Part shown: positions 11,944 through 24,430 of the stretch, in pieces | Layout: each line of letters starts with the position of its first letter | Numbering within the stretch: position 1 is the stretch's first letter | DNA from: Chrysemys picta bellii | Lineage: Eukaryota; Chordata; Testudines; Emydidae | Reading direction: 5' to 3' | DNA: 64,000 nt | Assembly: GCF_011386835.1 (NCBI RefSeq) | Contig: NC_088792.1 | Span: forward strand, 216,848,394-216,912,393 | The notes under the pieces: model-generated | The model's input: only the letters and a program-made list of their open reading frames with translations | Database searches by the model: none | What the model was told of the DNA's origin: nothing | Position numbers and translations under genes: made by a program

Positions 11944-13264
11944 CTGCAAACATAAAAGATAAATTTAACTAAGGCATCTTGGTCAAATACATGTTTTCTA
12001 ATGTAAAAGGTCACTAAACTTTACATTGCAAGAGGGACACGTCAATGTACATAAACATGAATTTGTTTTTACCTGCTTTAAAAATAATTATAGCTAATGT
12101 GTCTTTGGAATTGTGTAGATCCCAAATATATACAGATTCTAGCATTCTTTCAGTTAAATAAGATAAATGATAACCAACCCTAAATAAGAGTCTTTTTTAA
12201 AAAACTTCTAGTAACAGCTGCTCCATACTATGTCAGAAATTATGAATAAATAATGTTAATACTCAAAAACAGTCTTTATCAATACAAAAGAATACCACTA
12301 TAGATGCCAATTTAAACACATGATCTATTACCCAATTTTGCAATGCATCTTTCATACAGTTTCTCCACTTTCTTCAAAAACATGAAGGAGACAGGGTAGG
12401 TTCTCCCTTTAACTTTACTAATTGTTATTTGGAAAAACCTCCTCATATAAGAGTATATTCTCTCAATGGCCCTGATCATGTTCCCAGAGAAGTGTGTGGC
12501 AAATTTCCTGTTATTGTACTATACACACACATATGCATTTTACCTTTCTTCTACCTATCTGCCAGTATATGTATCACCTCCCTCATGTCTTCTTTTCACA
12601 CACAACTTAGCTTCCCTACTCATATTCTTTTTTAAAATGTATATGCCTGCTGCAAGCCACCTTCCAATCCTCCTGCAAAGTTTCCCAAAGTTTGGGAAAT
12701 CCTACATACCAAGCTCTAGGAAAAGAAGATGCATAAGTCTCAATTCTACCAACATATAACCAGGTAAGAGAAAATTAGATGCAGTGTTATCAACACATGC
12801 TTTTTAGTGGACATTAGAATAAAGAAACACTGCCTTTTATTTTTAAATCAAAGAACTATTACATGTTGCTAGAAAACAAAATTATTTATTAAAAATGACA
12901 CAGACGTGCATAGATCAATTTACTTATCTAGTTAGTTTAGTGTCAAAAAAAGTTTTTTTAATACCATGCAATATACTGGAACAATTTGGCTTAGGAAAAT
13001 CAAGATGTCTTCTATGTGCCTTTGGATGATGATGTGTGAAACAGATAGAAGACAGCTTGATTTTAATGAGGTAGTTTGACCCTCCAGGACTGTACATAGC
13101 TAAAAAAATGTCTTGACTAATAAATAAAGTAGCTTGACACTGGTTTAGAAAGAGTATACTACTTTCCATTATTATAAAATGGTAATGCTTTTCAAAGATA
13201 CAATCTGGTTATCTACTCAGACCCAAGATTCTATTAATATTTGACAATTTTAGTCATACAGTAC
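11944..13264. other. Intron between two host exons
   Basis: A/T-rich sequence, 1321 bp, with GT and AG ends on the minus strand. I see no bounded mobile element. Short open frames at 12.43-12.76 kb and 12.92-13.17 kb have no splice context or motifs. Confidence 0.5.
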
Positions 13265-13404
13265 CTGTTGAAAGGAGCTTTCTATCTTTACTTCCAGCTC
13301 TTGAATGTGATGAATAGCTTTGTTAACACATGGAGATGGAGTATTTACCAAAGCACAACTACGACGCCTGGTGGGGTAACCTAGGAGCATCTCTTTATTC
13401 TGAC
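13265..13404 (-). CDS. Internal 140-bp coding exon of an unidentified host gene
   Basis: On the minus strand the acceptor TTTTGTTTTCAG precedes it and the donor GTACTG follows CAACAG. Only one frame is open, and it is the one demanded by the upstream exon: two bases complete a glycine codon, then 46 codons follow. The peptide begins QNKEMLLGYPTRRRSC, continues NTPSPCVNKAIHHIQELEVK and ends IESSFQQ. The second half looks like an amphipathic helix or coiled-coil start; the first half is basic and proline/serine-rich. The coding content, absence of stops and phase match set it apart from the repeats around it. I do not recognise the family; a cytoskeletal or centrosomal coiled-coil protein is only a guess. 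Confidence 0.75.
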
Positions 13405-15458
13405 CTGAAAACAAAATGCACACCAAAAGTCACATACACATGTCAGCATTTTTTTCTTTAATTTTCAAGTAATAAATCTTGGTTTTATGATTAAGAAGAC
13501 ATAGCAACTAGCTCTAACAATGTGAATGCATTTTGCACAAAGTTCCAGCCCATTGTCATTTACAACAGCAAACATCACATTTCAGATTTTAAAAAACTGC
13601 AAGCAGAAGTTGGCAGAGGATTAAAAATACAATCTAAAAGGTGAAAGGAGAAACTCAAGAAAGTATAGAAAAATACAAAAAAGAAGAAACTAAAAAAAAA
13701 AAAAGAAAGAAAAAAAGAGACAAGACAAAGGAGCCTGAAGCCAAAAAGCAATTTAATGCATTCCTCCATCTACAGCTCATCACAAGTAAAATGAGTTTGA
13801 TGGTTTATTTCTAGCCCTTAGTGGATAATTGTCCAAATCAGGAAAATGACAATGACAAATAACAGGAAGTGAGTGCCAGCTTCTGCTCTAGAAAGGCCCA
13901 AAGTGGAATAGAAAAGGTGAAAGAATCTCTCTGGTGGACCTGCTTGGCAGCTCTGCATATACTACACCTAGCTCTAGCCAGCGTACACTTTTACTTTTTG
14001 AAGGAATGAAAGCATAGAACAATCCTTTTCATTTTGGGGCAGTGAAACTATCCCAGGAATAAACCATTTTAAGCAAACACTTACATTAAAAAACTATAAG
14101 GTTTCCCTGAGCCCCCTACTCAATTCTATTACCTAATAAAGAACCAGATTGTGCTACCTGACTCACATGCAGCAATATCTTATGACCTGCTGAGTAAGGG
14201 ACTATACATCTTAAGTAAGGGTATCAGAGTCTGACCCAAAATGTCATCTGTTGAAGAAACCAGGAATTATGCCAAGATACTGAATCCAAATGAGAGTTTT
14301 GAAGAAAATATAGAGAATGCCATGTGGCTGTCCTGCAGAACTCCTGGATATAAACTGATGTCAGGCTAGCTATTATCACTGATATACCTGAGACTACATA
14401 TACCTTCATATGCTCTGAAGATTCAGATATAACAATAAATCAGATTAAGATGTAACAATGAATATGATACGAGACAGCCATTTATATATAATTCTCTTGG
14501 AGAAAGTTTCACCTAATCTCTTGGTGTCAAATGAAACAAACATTTGGATGGACTTTTGTAATGACTTTAACCCATTCCAGATAAAAACCAAGGACCTTTT
14601 AACCAAAATTTGTGGTGAAGGGCATTATCAGGATAGGAATGACACCCTGCAGAAAATGTTGGCATGATAATCGACTACAATAAACATCCAACACTGCCTC
14701 TGGAAGAAAATATGGATGACTGTACCCAGAGCTAGCTAGCTAGCTATACCCTGCTGCACTCTCCTAACCAGTAATGCAACAGTTGCTCTCCCCCTATGCC
14801 CTGAGGCACAATCTCTCTCACAGGTCCCCCTGAAATACTGCAGTTCTACATCATGCATAATGTGGGCCAGTACCTAAAAGGCATTATCTGGCTCAAAGGC
14901 TGCACAGTTAAAATGGAAAAATACCAGGAAATGCAAGAGTTAAGAGTCCTAGAATAACATTATTTCTAATTTATTGTAAATATGTAGAATCTTCTATTCC
15001 CAATTTCTTTGTTAAATCTGTACTAGATTAATATTTTTGAAATATATTTCCAAAGACATGAAGGATATGGCCAAATTAATATTGCTGTGAATGTTGCAGT
15101 TCCTGATTTTCTTCAAATCACTAGTTTAACTGAGCAAGCTCACTTTTCCTTTTTATTTTTTAAAAATAAGATTTTTAAATTCTTTAATTTTATTAGATAA
15201 AGAAAATTACCCTCTAACTGCTCAAATTTTCTCCTCAATAGATTGTAACCATGGGTTACAAGCAGGACTTCACAAATCCACTCACTGGTGGCAAGTAGGA
15301 AATGTACTTCGGTGAAAAGGATCCCACTCATCATTTCTGCAGAATTTAAATTTAATTTAAAAGGACACTTAATTTCAAATCTAATCAATTTCAGTTTTTC
15401 CAGACAGAAGAACTGAACTCTAACTTCAGGGGAAGAAGAGGCAAGAGTAGGTAGTGGC
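13405..15458. other. Intronic non-coding stretch
   Basis: Contains a purine-rich, nearly poly(A) segment at about 13.68-13.72 kb and otherwise unique-looking A/T-rich DNA. No exon or bounded mobile element was recognised in this 2 kb. Confidence 0.45.
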
Positions 15459-16960
15459 TAGGGTTACCATATTTCAATACTGCAAAAAGAGGACACTCCC
15501 TGGGGCCCTGGCCCCGCCCCAACTCCGCCCCTGGCCCTGCCCAACTCCACCCCTTCCCCGTGCCCCGCCCCAACTCCACCCTCGCCCCGCCCCAACTCCG
15601 CCCCTTCCCCTGAGCACCACGGCATTCCCCCTCCTCCCTCCCGCCCCCCGGCTGCTGCTGTGCTGGGGAAGTTGCTTCGGCTCCTGCTGCTGTGGAGAGC
15701 GGCGGGAGCCGGGAAAGTTGGAGCCCGGGGAAGAGGCAGTCCCCTTACCATGCCTCCCTATTTTCCCCGGACACGTCCGGCTTTTTGGAAATTCCTCCTG
15801 GATGGGGATTTGAGGACCAAAAAGCCGGACATGTCCGGGAAAATCCGGACGTATGGTAACCCTACCCCAGAGCCGCCTCCCGCCCACCCACCAGAACCCC
15901 CAGGCCTCACCTCAGAGCCGCTTCCTCTCGCCTGCCAGACCCCCCCCCACCCAGGCCTCACCCCAGAGCCGCCTTCTGCCCGCCCACCGGACCCCCCCAG
16001 GCCTCACCCCAGAGCCGCCTTCCACTTGGCCGCCGGCCCCCCCAGGCCTCACCTCAGAGACACCTGTTCTCCACAGGGCCCATCCTCAGCCTTCTCCTGC
16101 CTCAGTGCCCCCTCTCCTGAGAGCCTGCCCTCCGCAGCCCCCACACTCTCCACAGCCCCTGCCTCAGAGCCCCCCACCCCCTCCCATAGCCCCCCCTTCC
16201 ATAGCGCCCCCCACCTTCCACAGCACCCCCACCTCAGTCCTCCCCTTCACCTCCCTCCATAACCCCTACCCTTCATTTCCCCACCTGCTCCCATAGCCCA
16301 CCCCCTCCACAGCCCCCAACTCTCCACAGCCCCTGCCTCAGAGCCCCACCCCCTCTCCTCAGAATCCCCCCCACCTCAGAGTCTCCCCCCTTCACCTCCC
16401 TCAGGGGAGCCTCCACCCCGCTCCCAGCCGGACCCAGCGAAGCTGCGGCAGCTCAGGCTGCAGGAGGCGCTGCAGCACAGGCCCTTCCCGGGTGGGGGAG
16501 CTCGGGGTCCCGGGAGCTGCCGCGTGCCGAGAAACTTTCCCCTGCGCTGGGACCCGCCCCCGGGCAGCGGCTCCGCTGGGGGGGAGGCAGCCCTGACTGC
16601 ACAGACCGCTGGCGGGGGCTCCTTGCACGGCCGGGACAGAGAGGGGAGACTGAGGCTCTGCCAGAGCCGCGGGGGATGCTCGGAGGAGGGAGAAGCGGCC
16701 ACGGGTCCACCGCACCAGCAGCTGGCTGCAGAGACGCCACCACTCTTAGCCATGGGGTGCAGGGTTGCAGCAGCACGAGGGAGTTGCATTCCGCAGGCTG
16801 AGCGAGCTGACACCCCAAGAGGAGAGGGGGCAGTGGGTAGGGTTATCATACGTCCATATTTTCTGGACGTTTTTATATATTTAAAAAATCCTACCCGGGC
16901 GGCAATTAACAACTAAAAAGCCGGACATGTCCGGGGAAATACGGACATATGGTGACCCTA
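15459..16960. mobile_element. Composite GC-rich element with TAGGGTTACC-type termini, copy 2
   Basis: The left end is TAGGGTTACCAT and the right end ATGGTGACCCTA. Flanking 8-mers GTAGTGGC (15451-15458) and GTAGTGCC (16961-16968) differ at one base, fitting an 8-bp target duplication. Inside, a complete right terminus (GTATGGTAACCCTA) already occurs at 15851-15864, and a second left-type terminus (TAGGGTTATCATACGTCC) occurs at 16838, so the unit contains two nested end pairs separated by C-rich, CpG-rich sequence. The long open frames on both strands here are due to composition. Confidence 0.65.
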
Positions 16961-17172
16961 GTAGTGCCTTGAGTTTAAGCGTTCTATAGCACTCCCTCCA
17001 CAACAGGATTGTGAAACAGCACTGTGGGCACAAAAAGAGCCAAACAAGCAAAAAACAGTAAGTACAGTTAAAAAACATAAAAATAAAGCAATTACTTAAA
17101 TCTTGTTTGAAGGCTTTAAAAGTCTTAACCAACTGAAAACTGTACAATACAAAGTCTTTATAGGAAACTTAC

Positions 17173-17253
17173 CATGTGATGGCTGACTAACATCCTCAGA
17201 AGAGCAGGAAAGTGACTCCATTTCAAGCACTATTGCCAATATTACCTTGCAGC
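17173..17253 (-). CDS. Probable start-codon exon of an unidentified host gene
   Basis: Minus-strand exon with acceptor AAATTTAG and donor GTAAGT after CACATG. The first in-frame ATG (17221-17219) sits in a fair context (GAAATGG). It opens a frame MESLSCSSEDVSQPSH plus one base, which joins in phase to the exon at 13265-13404. Upstream of that ATG the exon is also open, so an earlier start in another exon cannot be excluded. The peptide is serine-rich with no signal peptide. The likely non-coding first exon is in the CpG island near 51 kb. If so, intron 1 is about 33.7 kb and filled with transposons. Function unknown. Confidence 0.65.
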
Positions 17254-17335
17254 CTAAATTTAAAAATGAATTAAATAGTATTTAATTAAAACAAATACAT
17301 TTGTTTCATCAGTACAAAATTTATTTCATCCCTGT

Positions 17336-17554
17336 CAGGGCCAGCTCCAGGGTTTTGGCCACCCTAAGCAGCCAAACAAACAAAAAAAGCCGCGATCGTG
17401 ATCTGCGGCGGCAATTCGGCGGGAGGTCCTTCGCTCCGAGCGGGAGTGAGGGACCATCCACCGAATTGCCGCCAAATAGCTGGATGCGCCGCCCCTCTCC
17501 GAAGCGGCCGCCCCAAGCACCTGCTTGGTAAGCTGGTGCCTGGAACCGGCCCAG
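17336..17554. mobile_element. hAT-type MITE with CAGGGCCRGCTCCAGG termini
   Basis: 219 bp, starting CAGGGCCAGCTCCAGG and ending CCTGGAACCGGCCCAG. It is flanked by the exact 8-bp duplication ATCCCTGT (17328-17335, 17555-17562). The centre contains an imperfect palindrome around CGGCGGCAATTCGGCGG and CCGAATTGCCGCC. Non-coding. Confidence 0.88.
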
Positions 17555-17562
17555 ATCCCTGT

Positions 17563-18479
17563 TAGCTAGACATAATGTTGGTCAAAACCACCAAGAGATT
17601 TTTATTATGGGTTCAAATCTTTTACCAATAGAAAAGCATGTGTGAGACAGCTGATGATATTACAAAGCACCAAATTAAACCATTTTAATTAACAAACTTG
17701 ATTAAAAATAGTTATAAAAAATGTGGATAAAGACCAAACTGTTAACTCTTTATTTATATGACCTGACTTTCTAAGCTGTGCATGCTATTTTGCATCCAGT
17801 CATGATAACAAAAATTATCAAGGACTGTAAAGCTTTAAGAAACCAAATGGATGACCTGTAATATAAATTCAACCTAAAGAACAGACAGTTGATGATGGTC
17901 CGTAAATGTGTAAAGTCAGAAACAACTGAAGAATTGTTGTCTGGATGGATAAAAGACATGCAGGGAAAAAACTACCGTACTTACTTAATCCCATACAAGT
18001 TTACAGTTAAAAGTTACTACAGTAAATAATATATACCTTTTAAAAACAGCAAGAATTAAAAATAACTCAAATGACCGATTAAAGTAATTTATTTCAATAT
18101 TTTGTTACCCTTACAGTTAATATATTCAGTTGAATAGTATCAACATGTGAAAATTCACCTTATCTATTCCAAGAACAACCCATTAAAAAAAAAAAAAAAA
18201 AAGCTAAGGAACTCCATCATACGTACACATAAAATGGATATATATTATTGTACTATATAAAAGTAGGGGGAGTCTCCAGAACATTAGAGAAAGAAGAATC
18301 AGACCACCATGGGCTAAATACTGGACAACACTATGCAACTGAGTTCCAGGCTCACAACTCTTTAGTTGTTCTCCTGCAGACTTTCTCCACACACAGGATG
18401 TAGATCCATGTGGTACTCCAGATTCTGCCAAAAAGTTATTGGAACATGACAGCAATTAGAAAATATCTCCAGGGCTATG
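17563..18479. other. Non-coding A/T-rich stretch
   Basis: Includes a run of about twenty A at 18184-18202. No exon or bounded element was recognised. Confidence 0.45.
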
Positions 18480-19790
18480 ATAAATATCCCCCACCACACC
18501 TTTCAAGACTGATGGTGTGATTCTATGTATAAGAAAAATGACCATATGTATCATTGTTACCACTGTTATACAATTGCAACTATTTTTATACAAAGTGTAT
18601 CATGTGAAGTTGCAACTTTTCCATTGACATCTATCACATAGGATTATCCTGTTTATATGCATATCATCTTTGTATCTAAAGTTATGAATATTGGCTATGT
18701 ATTTGTATCTCCAACATGTGTTTTGTTCCTGGACAACACCCTCCACATAGATTTTCATAGATTATACTTTTCCATCAGGGCTAGACAGCCATGTGTTGAG
18801 GGCCAATTAAGAACACACCACGCTCATAATGGGCCATTGAAGAAATTCATCCCACCGAGTAATCCTTTCCTGTGGATGTCTCAGAAAGAATATGGGCAAT
18901 TGCTGCCCCGTGAGACAGCAAAGTATGTAAAGGCATGTAAGGACATATGACCCTGGATTCCATCTTGGGCCAGTTACTTTCCATGTATGCAGGCTGTGGG
19001 CTTTGTTTGGGACAGTAAACTTCCATGCACATGGCAAAGGATATAAAAGACCTCTGAGACACCTCCATTTTGCCTCTTTCCTGGTCTAATTCTCTGGACT
19101 GTGGATTTACAACAAAAAGCAGCATCTTGAACTACGGCCTGAGAACCTTCCAATCTTTTGGAGGTTACCAGAGAGACTTTGCAAGCCAGCAGTCTATTCC
19201 ATCACTGCTAAAAACCTGATATAAGGACTTTGTAATCATTTGTATGTATGTGTTTTATTAACCATTTATAACTCTCTTCTTTTCTTTTATTAATAAAGCT
19301 TCAGTTAGTTTATAAGGATTGGCTGACAGCATGATATTTGGGTATGATCTAAGATACATATTGATCTGGGGTAAGTGTCTGATACTTTGGGATCAGTAAG
19401 AACCTCCCATATGGTGAAATGGGTTTTCAGTAACCTCTCACTATAGTAGACTTGACTGTCTGGATGGGAGTCAAGGGCTGAAATGCTTAAAACAGACTGT
19501 GTTTGGCTTCTGGTTAACCAGTGTGGTAGTGCGAAAGCTCTTTTGTTACTGGCTTGGTGAATCTAATTATAGAATAAATGACAGTTCTGGAAAATTGTCT
19601 GCCCTATTTTTTGCAGCATGCCCTCAGTGTGGTCTATCCCAGGCACCTGGTCACACATGGCTCCTACATACCTATCACAAAATGTGGGGTACCTCATCCC
19701 ATGCACTAAATGCCCCAATATCAACTATATGGCTGAAACAAGACAATCATTACGCTTTCAAATGAACTCACACAGAAAAACGATATAAGA
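18480..19790 (+). repeat. LTR-like interspersed repeat (long copy)
   Basis: The left part (18640-18745, with GATTATCCTGTTTATATGC and then TTTGTATCTAAAGTTATGAA) is shared with 63790-63895. The right part (19290-19660, with AATAAAGCTTCAGTTAG and GGTGAATCTAATTATAGAA) is shared with 40090-40400. An AATAAA lies near 19290. The layout resembles a retrovirus-like LTR plus adjoining sequence common in turtles, but I could not place exact ends or a target duplication. Confidence 0.5.
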
Positions 19791-20299
19791 CAAAAGCACC
19801 ATATCACCCGGGGTGAAATTTTTCACAAAGCAATTACTCCATATTTGACTTCTCAGTCCCCATCCTCAAAGGAAATCTGCACAACACTCTCTATAGATGA
19901 GCTGTGAGCTTAAAAGTCATAACTTAGCTACACATTAAAAATCACGGACTTAATAAAGACATTGGATCTACGGATTACTACAAGAACCTGTAACCTACTA
20001 ACTCGTCTTTTTTGTCCTATGACCGTAGAGGTGTTAATTGGCCACTTCACCTTGAATGGTCCCTTACAATGTGTATTAACTACTGATGCTAAACAATCTA
20101 TTCCACATTGTATTTAGCTGTAAAACTGAGTACCTTTCCCAGATCTGAAGAAGAGCTCTGAGTAGGCTCAAAAGCTTGTCTTTCACCAACAGAAGATCTT
20201 GGAGAAGATTTGTAGGAGCAGGATTTTATAATTGTACTATGAGAATTAATGTATGATTTGATTTCATCCTGCCAGCTACCCTTTCTAAATAGCAGAAAG

Positions 20300-21217
20300 G
20301 AATGACAGACCAGAACAATCCTTATGACTGATTATGGTCACCCTTTTGTTTTAGGATAAGTTATAATATGTACTATGGTTTCCTATATGTATTACAAATT
20401 AGGCACTCTAGTTAAATATACATTTCTTTGTTTTAAGGTTTAGAAAGTAAGAGACAGGATCTTGTATTCTGTCTATGTTAAGAAGATTAGAAGAATGTTG
20501 AAGGCCTGGGCCCCAATGTGAATTGTTTTGATTATAAGATTTAGGAAGGCTTAATTTACAATGCCTTTTCTTGCTCAACATAAAAACTGCTGTATACCTT
20601 TAACTGTAAAAGACTGTGTGAATGAGGAATGTATGCATCAGGAAAAGATAAGGTGTGAAGGCCATTGTTATAGCCAGATGGTCAAGGAAGGAGTGAAGAA
20701 CCATCAGTGCGTATCCATAATGAAGGAAGGGAAGATTGATGACTCTGAGGTGAAGGCTAGCACCCCTAAGGATAGGACAATTGATTAAATCGAAACCAGA
20801 ACAGGATGACCCTCTCGGAGGTGTATTGGAAAGTTTACATCAAATTTTACACCAATTAAGAGATAACCGGTCAGAAACTGACACAGCAAAATCCATAGAC
20901 TTCAACAGAGAAAAAAGACTATAAGAACAGGGTGCTTTGCCACGGGACTTTGGGTTCATCTTGGTACACTCCAGGAGCATCATATCACGGCCGACAGAGC
21001 CTGGCTCCCCTCTGCGACCAATCTGGCTGGCCACTAGATTGATCCAGACTCTGGAATGGTAACTATAAACATCAACTGTCAGGACTCTGTGTGTGTATAT
21101 GTGTGTGTGTGCATGTGTATGACTGAAAAGCATATGCTAACTGCTGTATTCTCAATAAATGCAGCGTTTTTGCCTTCTCCTCTATAAAAGATCCCGTGTG
21201 CTTTGTATAGCATAACA
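20300..21217 (+). mobile_element. Probable solo LTR of a retrovirus-like element
   Basis: Plus-strand LTR logic: a TATA-like box (ACTATAAGAACAGGG, near 20920), a GC-richer transcribed part with GACCAATCTGGCTGGCCACT, a (TG)n stretch, and AATAAA at 21154-21159 followed by a GT-rich end closing with CATAACA at 21217. I recognise the text as a common turtle ERV LTR. The left boundary is uncertain and no target duplication was fixed. Confidence 0.6.
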
Positions 21218-22839
21218 TTTTTGCTTTGTTGCTTACATCAATTGTTGCTGCCTTTCAGGAGCCCTCCAAAAATGCCCCACAGTGACAGTTAAATCACTGC
21301 AAGCAGTCCTGGTAAGGACATGCACTGCTGATGCAAGGAACATATGTGGACATGCAAAAGCAATTTAATTACTGTGATGTAACTTCGGTCAACTTAATTT
21401 TGCAGTGTAGACTTGCCCGTTGTCTAATATCCTGGTACCAACACTGCTATCACAATGCTACAAACAGACATTTTAAAAGTGAAATAAAAATATCAAGATG
21501 GATAAAAATAAACGATTTTTCATTTAAATTAAATATATTTTTAAAATAAACCTATTTAAAGTTAGTTGAAATTATGACAACTTACATTAACACAAACTTG
21601 CTATAATCTATTAAAATCACTTAAATAAAAGTATATATTTGCTGCTTAAGTCTAAAGAAAAATCAAACCACTGAATTGATGGAAGTCACTGGCTAAGCAC
21701 CTGGAATCAGAGCTTGCTGAAGTGTTAAACCAGCTTTCTAAGCACCTGGAATCAGAGCTTGTTGAAGTGTTAAACCAGCTTTTGACAGCAGTAACCTCTT
21801 ATTCAGGTGCAGAGAGAATATTTTCTCCATTTCAGTTTATTCAACTAACTCATTTAATTGACTAGCTCACTTAAAATTGAGAAGTGGGAGTTGAAAAAAC
21901 CTCTTCTCCCCATTTATGAATAAAAGTAAGGTGTGCAGATTCGAAGGGCATGGTGACCAAAAACAATCAGTTTAATTCACTAACTACAGATAAAACTTCC
22001 TGTGATTAATAAATCAGTTCATTTTTAATACAAAACATGTTTTGATAGACTTAATTTTTTCCCCTTATGTATCGAGCACATTTAAGGTAATTATATTTAA
22101 CAAATAAAAAAACTTTAAAATACTGGTTTTGTTCTTTTTGGTTGAATCTTAAGATCCATTCAAATGGAGCTTGACACTAATTATGAGTAAAAAATTAATC
22201 ATCTGATAACTAAAAATACATTATTCACCATTTTCTAATATAAAAAAAATGTAAAAAACTAAGAATCTGAAAAAAGTATGTTAAGCCATGTAACTGATTA
22301 AATAAACGTATACACATACAGTGTATGCTCCTGGTTATCAAAAAGAAGTTAGTGTAAAGGCTACATTAGTTGCAAATCAACATGTTTTAGTACTTACCAA
22401 CCAATGAAAATCAACCTTTATTTAGGAAAATAACTAAAAGCTACAAATGCAGAACAAGATTAAAATCAATTATTTAATCAGTGTTTCCTACTTGCTAATT
22501 TAACTATTAAAATTGGTGCTTTGAATCAACCCATCCTGAAAAATATGAACAAATGAGTTTAGAAATAATATTGATCAAATGGACACATTTGTACAATTAG
22601 TACAATGGGACCCCACTCTTAATTGGGCCTTTGGTTACTAACTCAATACAACAGTGATTAATAATAAAAATAATAATAGATAGATATTAAAAAGAAATGC
22701 CACATCATGTACAAAATATTGACATAATCCTTAGCATACCATACTTTTGGAAATCAATGTATAAAGGGGGGGGGATTTCACATCCACTAAGCAAGACCTA
22801 TCTACATCAGTGAACAACTGGGCATATGTAAACAAAAAA
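21218..22839. other. Non-coding A/T-rich stretch
   Basis: Very A/T-rich with no recognised element apart from a 45-bp tandem duplication at 21693-21782. A weak minus-strand donor/acceptor pair around 22400-22440 was considered and not accepted as an exon. Confidence 0.45.
21693..21782 (+). repeat. 45-bp tandem duplication
   Basis: Two head-to-tail units of 45 bp (21693-21737, 21738-21782), each starting CTAAGCACCTGGAATCAGAG and differing by about one base. The near identity implies a recent local duplication. Confidence 0.85.
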
Positions 22840-23256
22840 GGCCTGGTCTACACTAGGAGGTTATGTCGAATTTAGCAGCGTTAAATCAAATTAACCCTGC
22901 ACCCATCCACACAACGAAGCTATTTAGTTCGACAGAGAGGTCTCTTAAATTCGATTTCTGTACTCCTCCCCAACGAGGGGAGTAGCGCTAAATTCGACAT
23001 GGCCATGTTGAATTAGGGTAGGTGTGGATGGAAATCGACGCTAATAGCTCCGGGAGCTATCCCACAGTGCACCACTCTGTTGACGCTCTGGACAGCAGTC
23101 CGAGCTCGGATGCTCTGACCAGCCACACAGGAAAAGCCCCGGGAAAATTTGAATTCCTTTTCCTGTCTGGGCAGTTTGAATCTCATTTCCTGTTTGGACA
23201 TCGTGGCGAACTCAGCAGCACTGGCAACGATGCAGAGTTCTCCAGGAGAAGTGACC

Positions 23257-23660
23257 ATGCAATCTCAGAATAGAAAGAGGGCCCCAGCATGGACTGATCG
23301 GGAAGTCTTGGATCTGATCGCTGTGTGGGGCGATGAGTCCGTGCTTTCGTGCTTTCGGAGCTGCGATCGAAAAGACGGAATGCAAAGATCTACGAGAAGA
23401 TCTCAAAAGCCATGACAGAGAGAGGGTACAGCAGGCGACTCAAACGCTGCTTGGACTAATGAGGGAGCAAACGGACACGCTCCGGCGCCTTGTGGATGTT
23501 CTGCAGGACCGGAGGCAGGAGGACAGAGCCCCTGCCCTCCCCCGCCACAAACTCCCATACCCCCCTTACTCAAAGTCCCAAGAAGGAGGGGCGGCAGGGG
23601 CCGTGAAAACTGTCACTCCACCCCTGCAGACTGCTCAAGTACCAGAAGGCTCTCATTCCC
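23257..23660 (+). pseudogene. Harbinger Myb-like accessory protein remnant
   Basis: From ATG 23257 the frame reads MQSQNRKRAPAWTDREVLDL, the start of the same Myb/SANT-like trihelix domain as in copy 2. It then shifts frame after about 30 residues. The remaining part of the domain, the acidic linker and the intron are deleted. The sequence jumps to a coiled-coil segment (LLGLMREQTDTLRRLVDVLQ, frame of 23333) corresponding to the C-terminal helix of copy 2. An intact protein would bind DNA and help the transposase enter the nucleus and act on the ends, as known for Harbinger partner proteins. This copy cannot do so. Confidence 0.75.
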
Positions 23661-24430
23661 AAAAATTTGATAAGTCCTTTCCTTCCCGCCTCACCCAAGC
23701 CCCCGTCCCAGTTTCATCCCCTAACTGTGTAGTTGCTAATAAAACATACGTTTCTGTGAATTACTGTTTCCATCATGTTCTTTTAGGGGAGAGTGTGTTT
23801 GAAGGGGGGGAAGGGAGTTGGTAATTGGAGAGGACAGTCACCTTTACCAGGGTACAGGCACAGGGGCAGGTTCAGCAGAAGGTCACACACACATTGCAGT
23901 CACTAGGCACCCTGGTCACTCTGGGAGGTGGTTTTCATGTTCTGTGGGGGGGGGGGATGTGACTTTGGGGGGAGGGCGGATAGAGATCTTATGCAGCAGT
24001 CCTTATCCTGGATCACAGAGCCACAGAGTTACAGGATCTGTAACTGTCCTCCCCCGCCACAAAGTCACATAGCCCCCACACACAGAGTCCCGAAAAGGAG
24101 GGGTGGCAGGCTCCGTTGAAACAACCAGTCCACCATTGTGGACCACTCTAGGAGCAGGAGCCTGTCATTCCTCAAGTTTAGAAGCGTTCTTTCCATCACT
24201 ACACCCGCTCCCCACCACAGTCTGCATCCCAGTTTCAACACTTTACCGCGAAATCCATAATAAAGAAAATGGCGTTCATTAACAAAGTTCCATTTATTTT
24301 ATTTTTAAACATGTATTGGAAGGGGGGGGAACGGGGTGAACGGGGTATGTAGCTGGAGAGGATAGTCAACAGTAAGTGGGTAAAGAAACGGGGGCAGGTT
24401 CAGCTTCTCTTTAAACAAACTTAATAGTCA
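23537..24430 (+). repeat. Internal ~500-bp tandem duplication in Harbinger copy 1
   Basis: CCTCCCCCGCCACAAA begins at about 23537 and again at about 24047, and the two stretches stay alignable for about 370 bp (both carry an AAxGAGGGGyGGCAG segment, a poly(A) signal at 23738-23743 and 24259-24264, and GGGGCAGGTTCAGC). The halves have diverged clearly, so the duplication is old. Confidence 0.65.

Noticed and set aside
15454..16916. Long open frames (up to 200 codons) in several frames
   Set aside because: GC-rich non-autonomous element; no domain, splice context or codon preference.
22396..22440. Possible extra 5' exon on minus (donor GTAAGTACT)
   Set aside because: The acceptor is weak and the segment is short and A/T-rich; nothing beyond the donor supports it.
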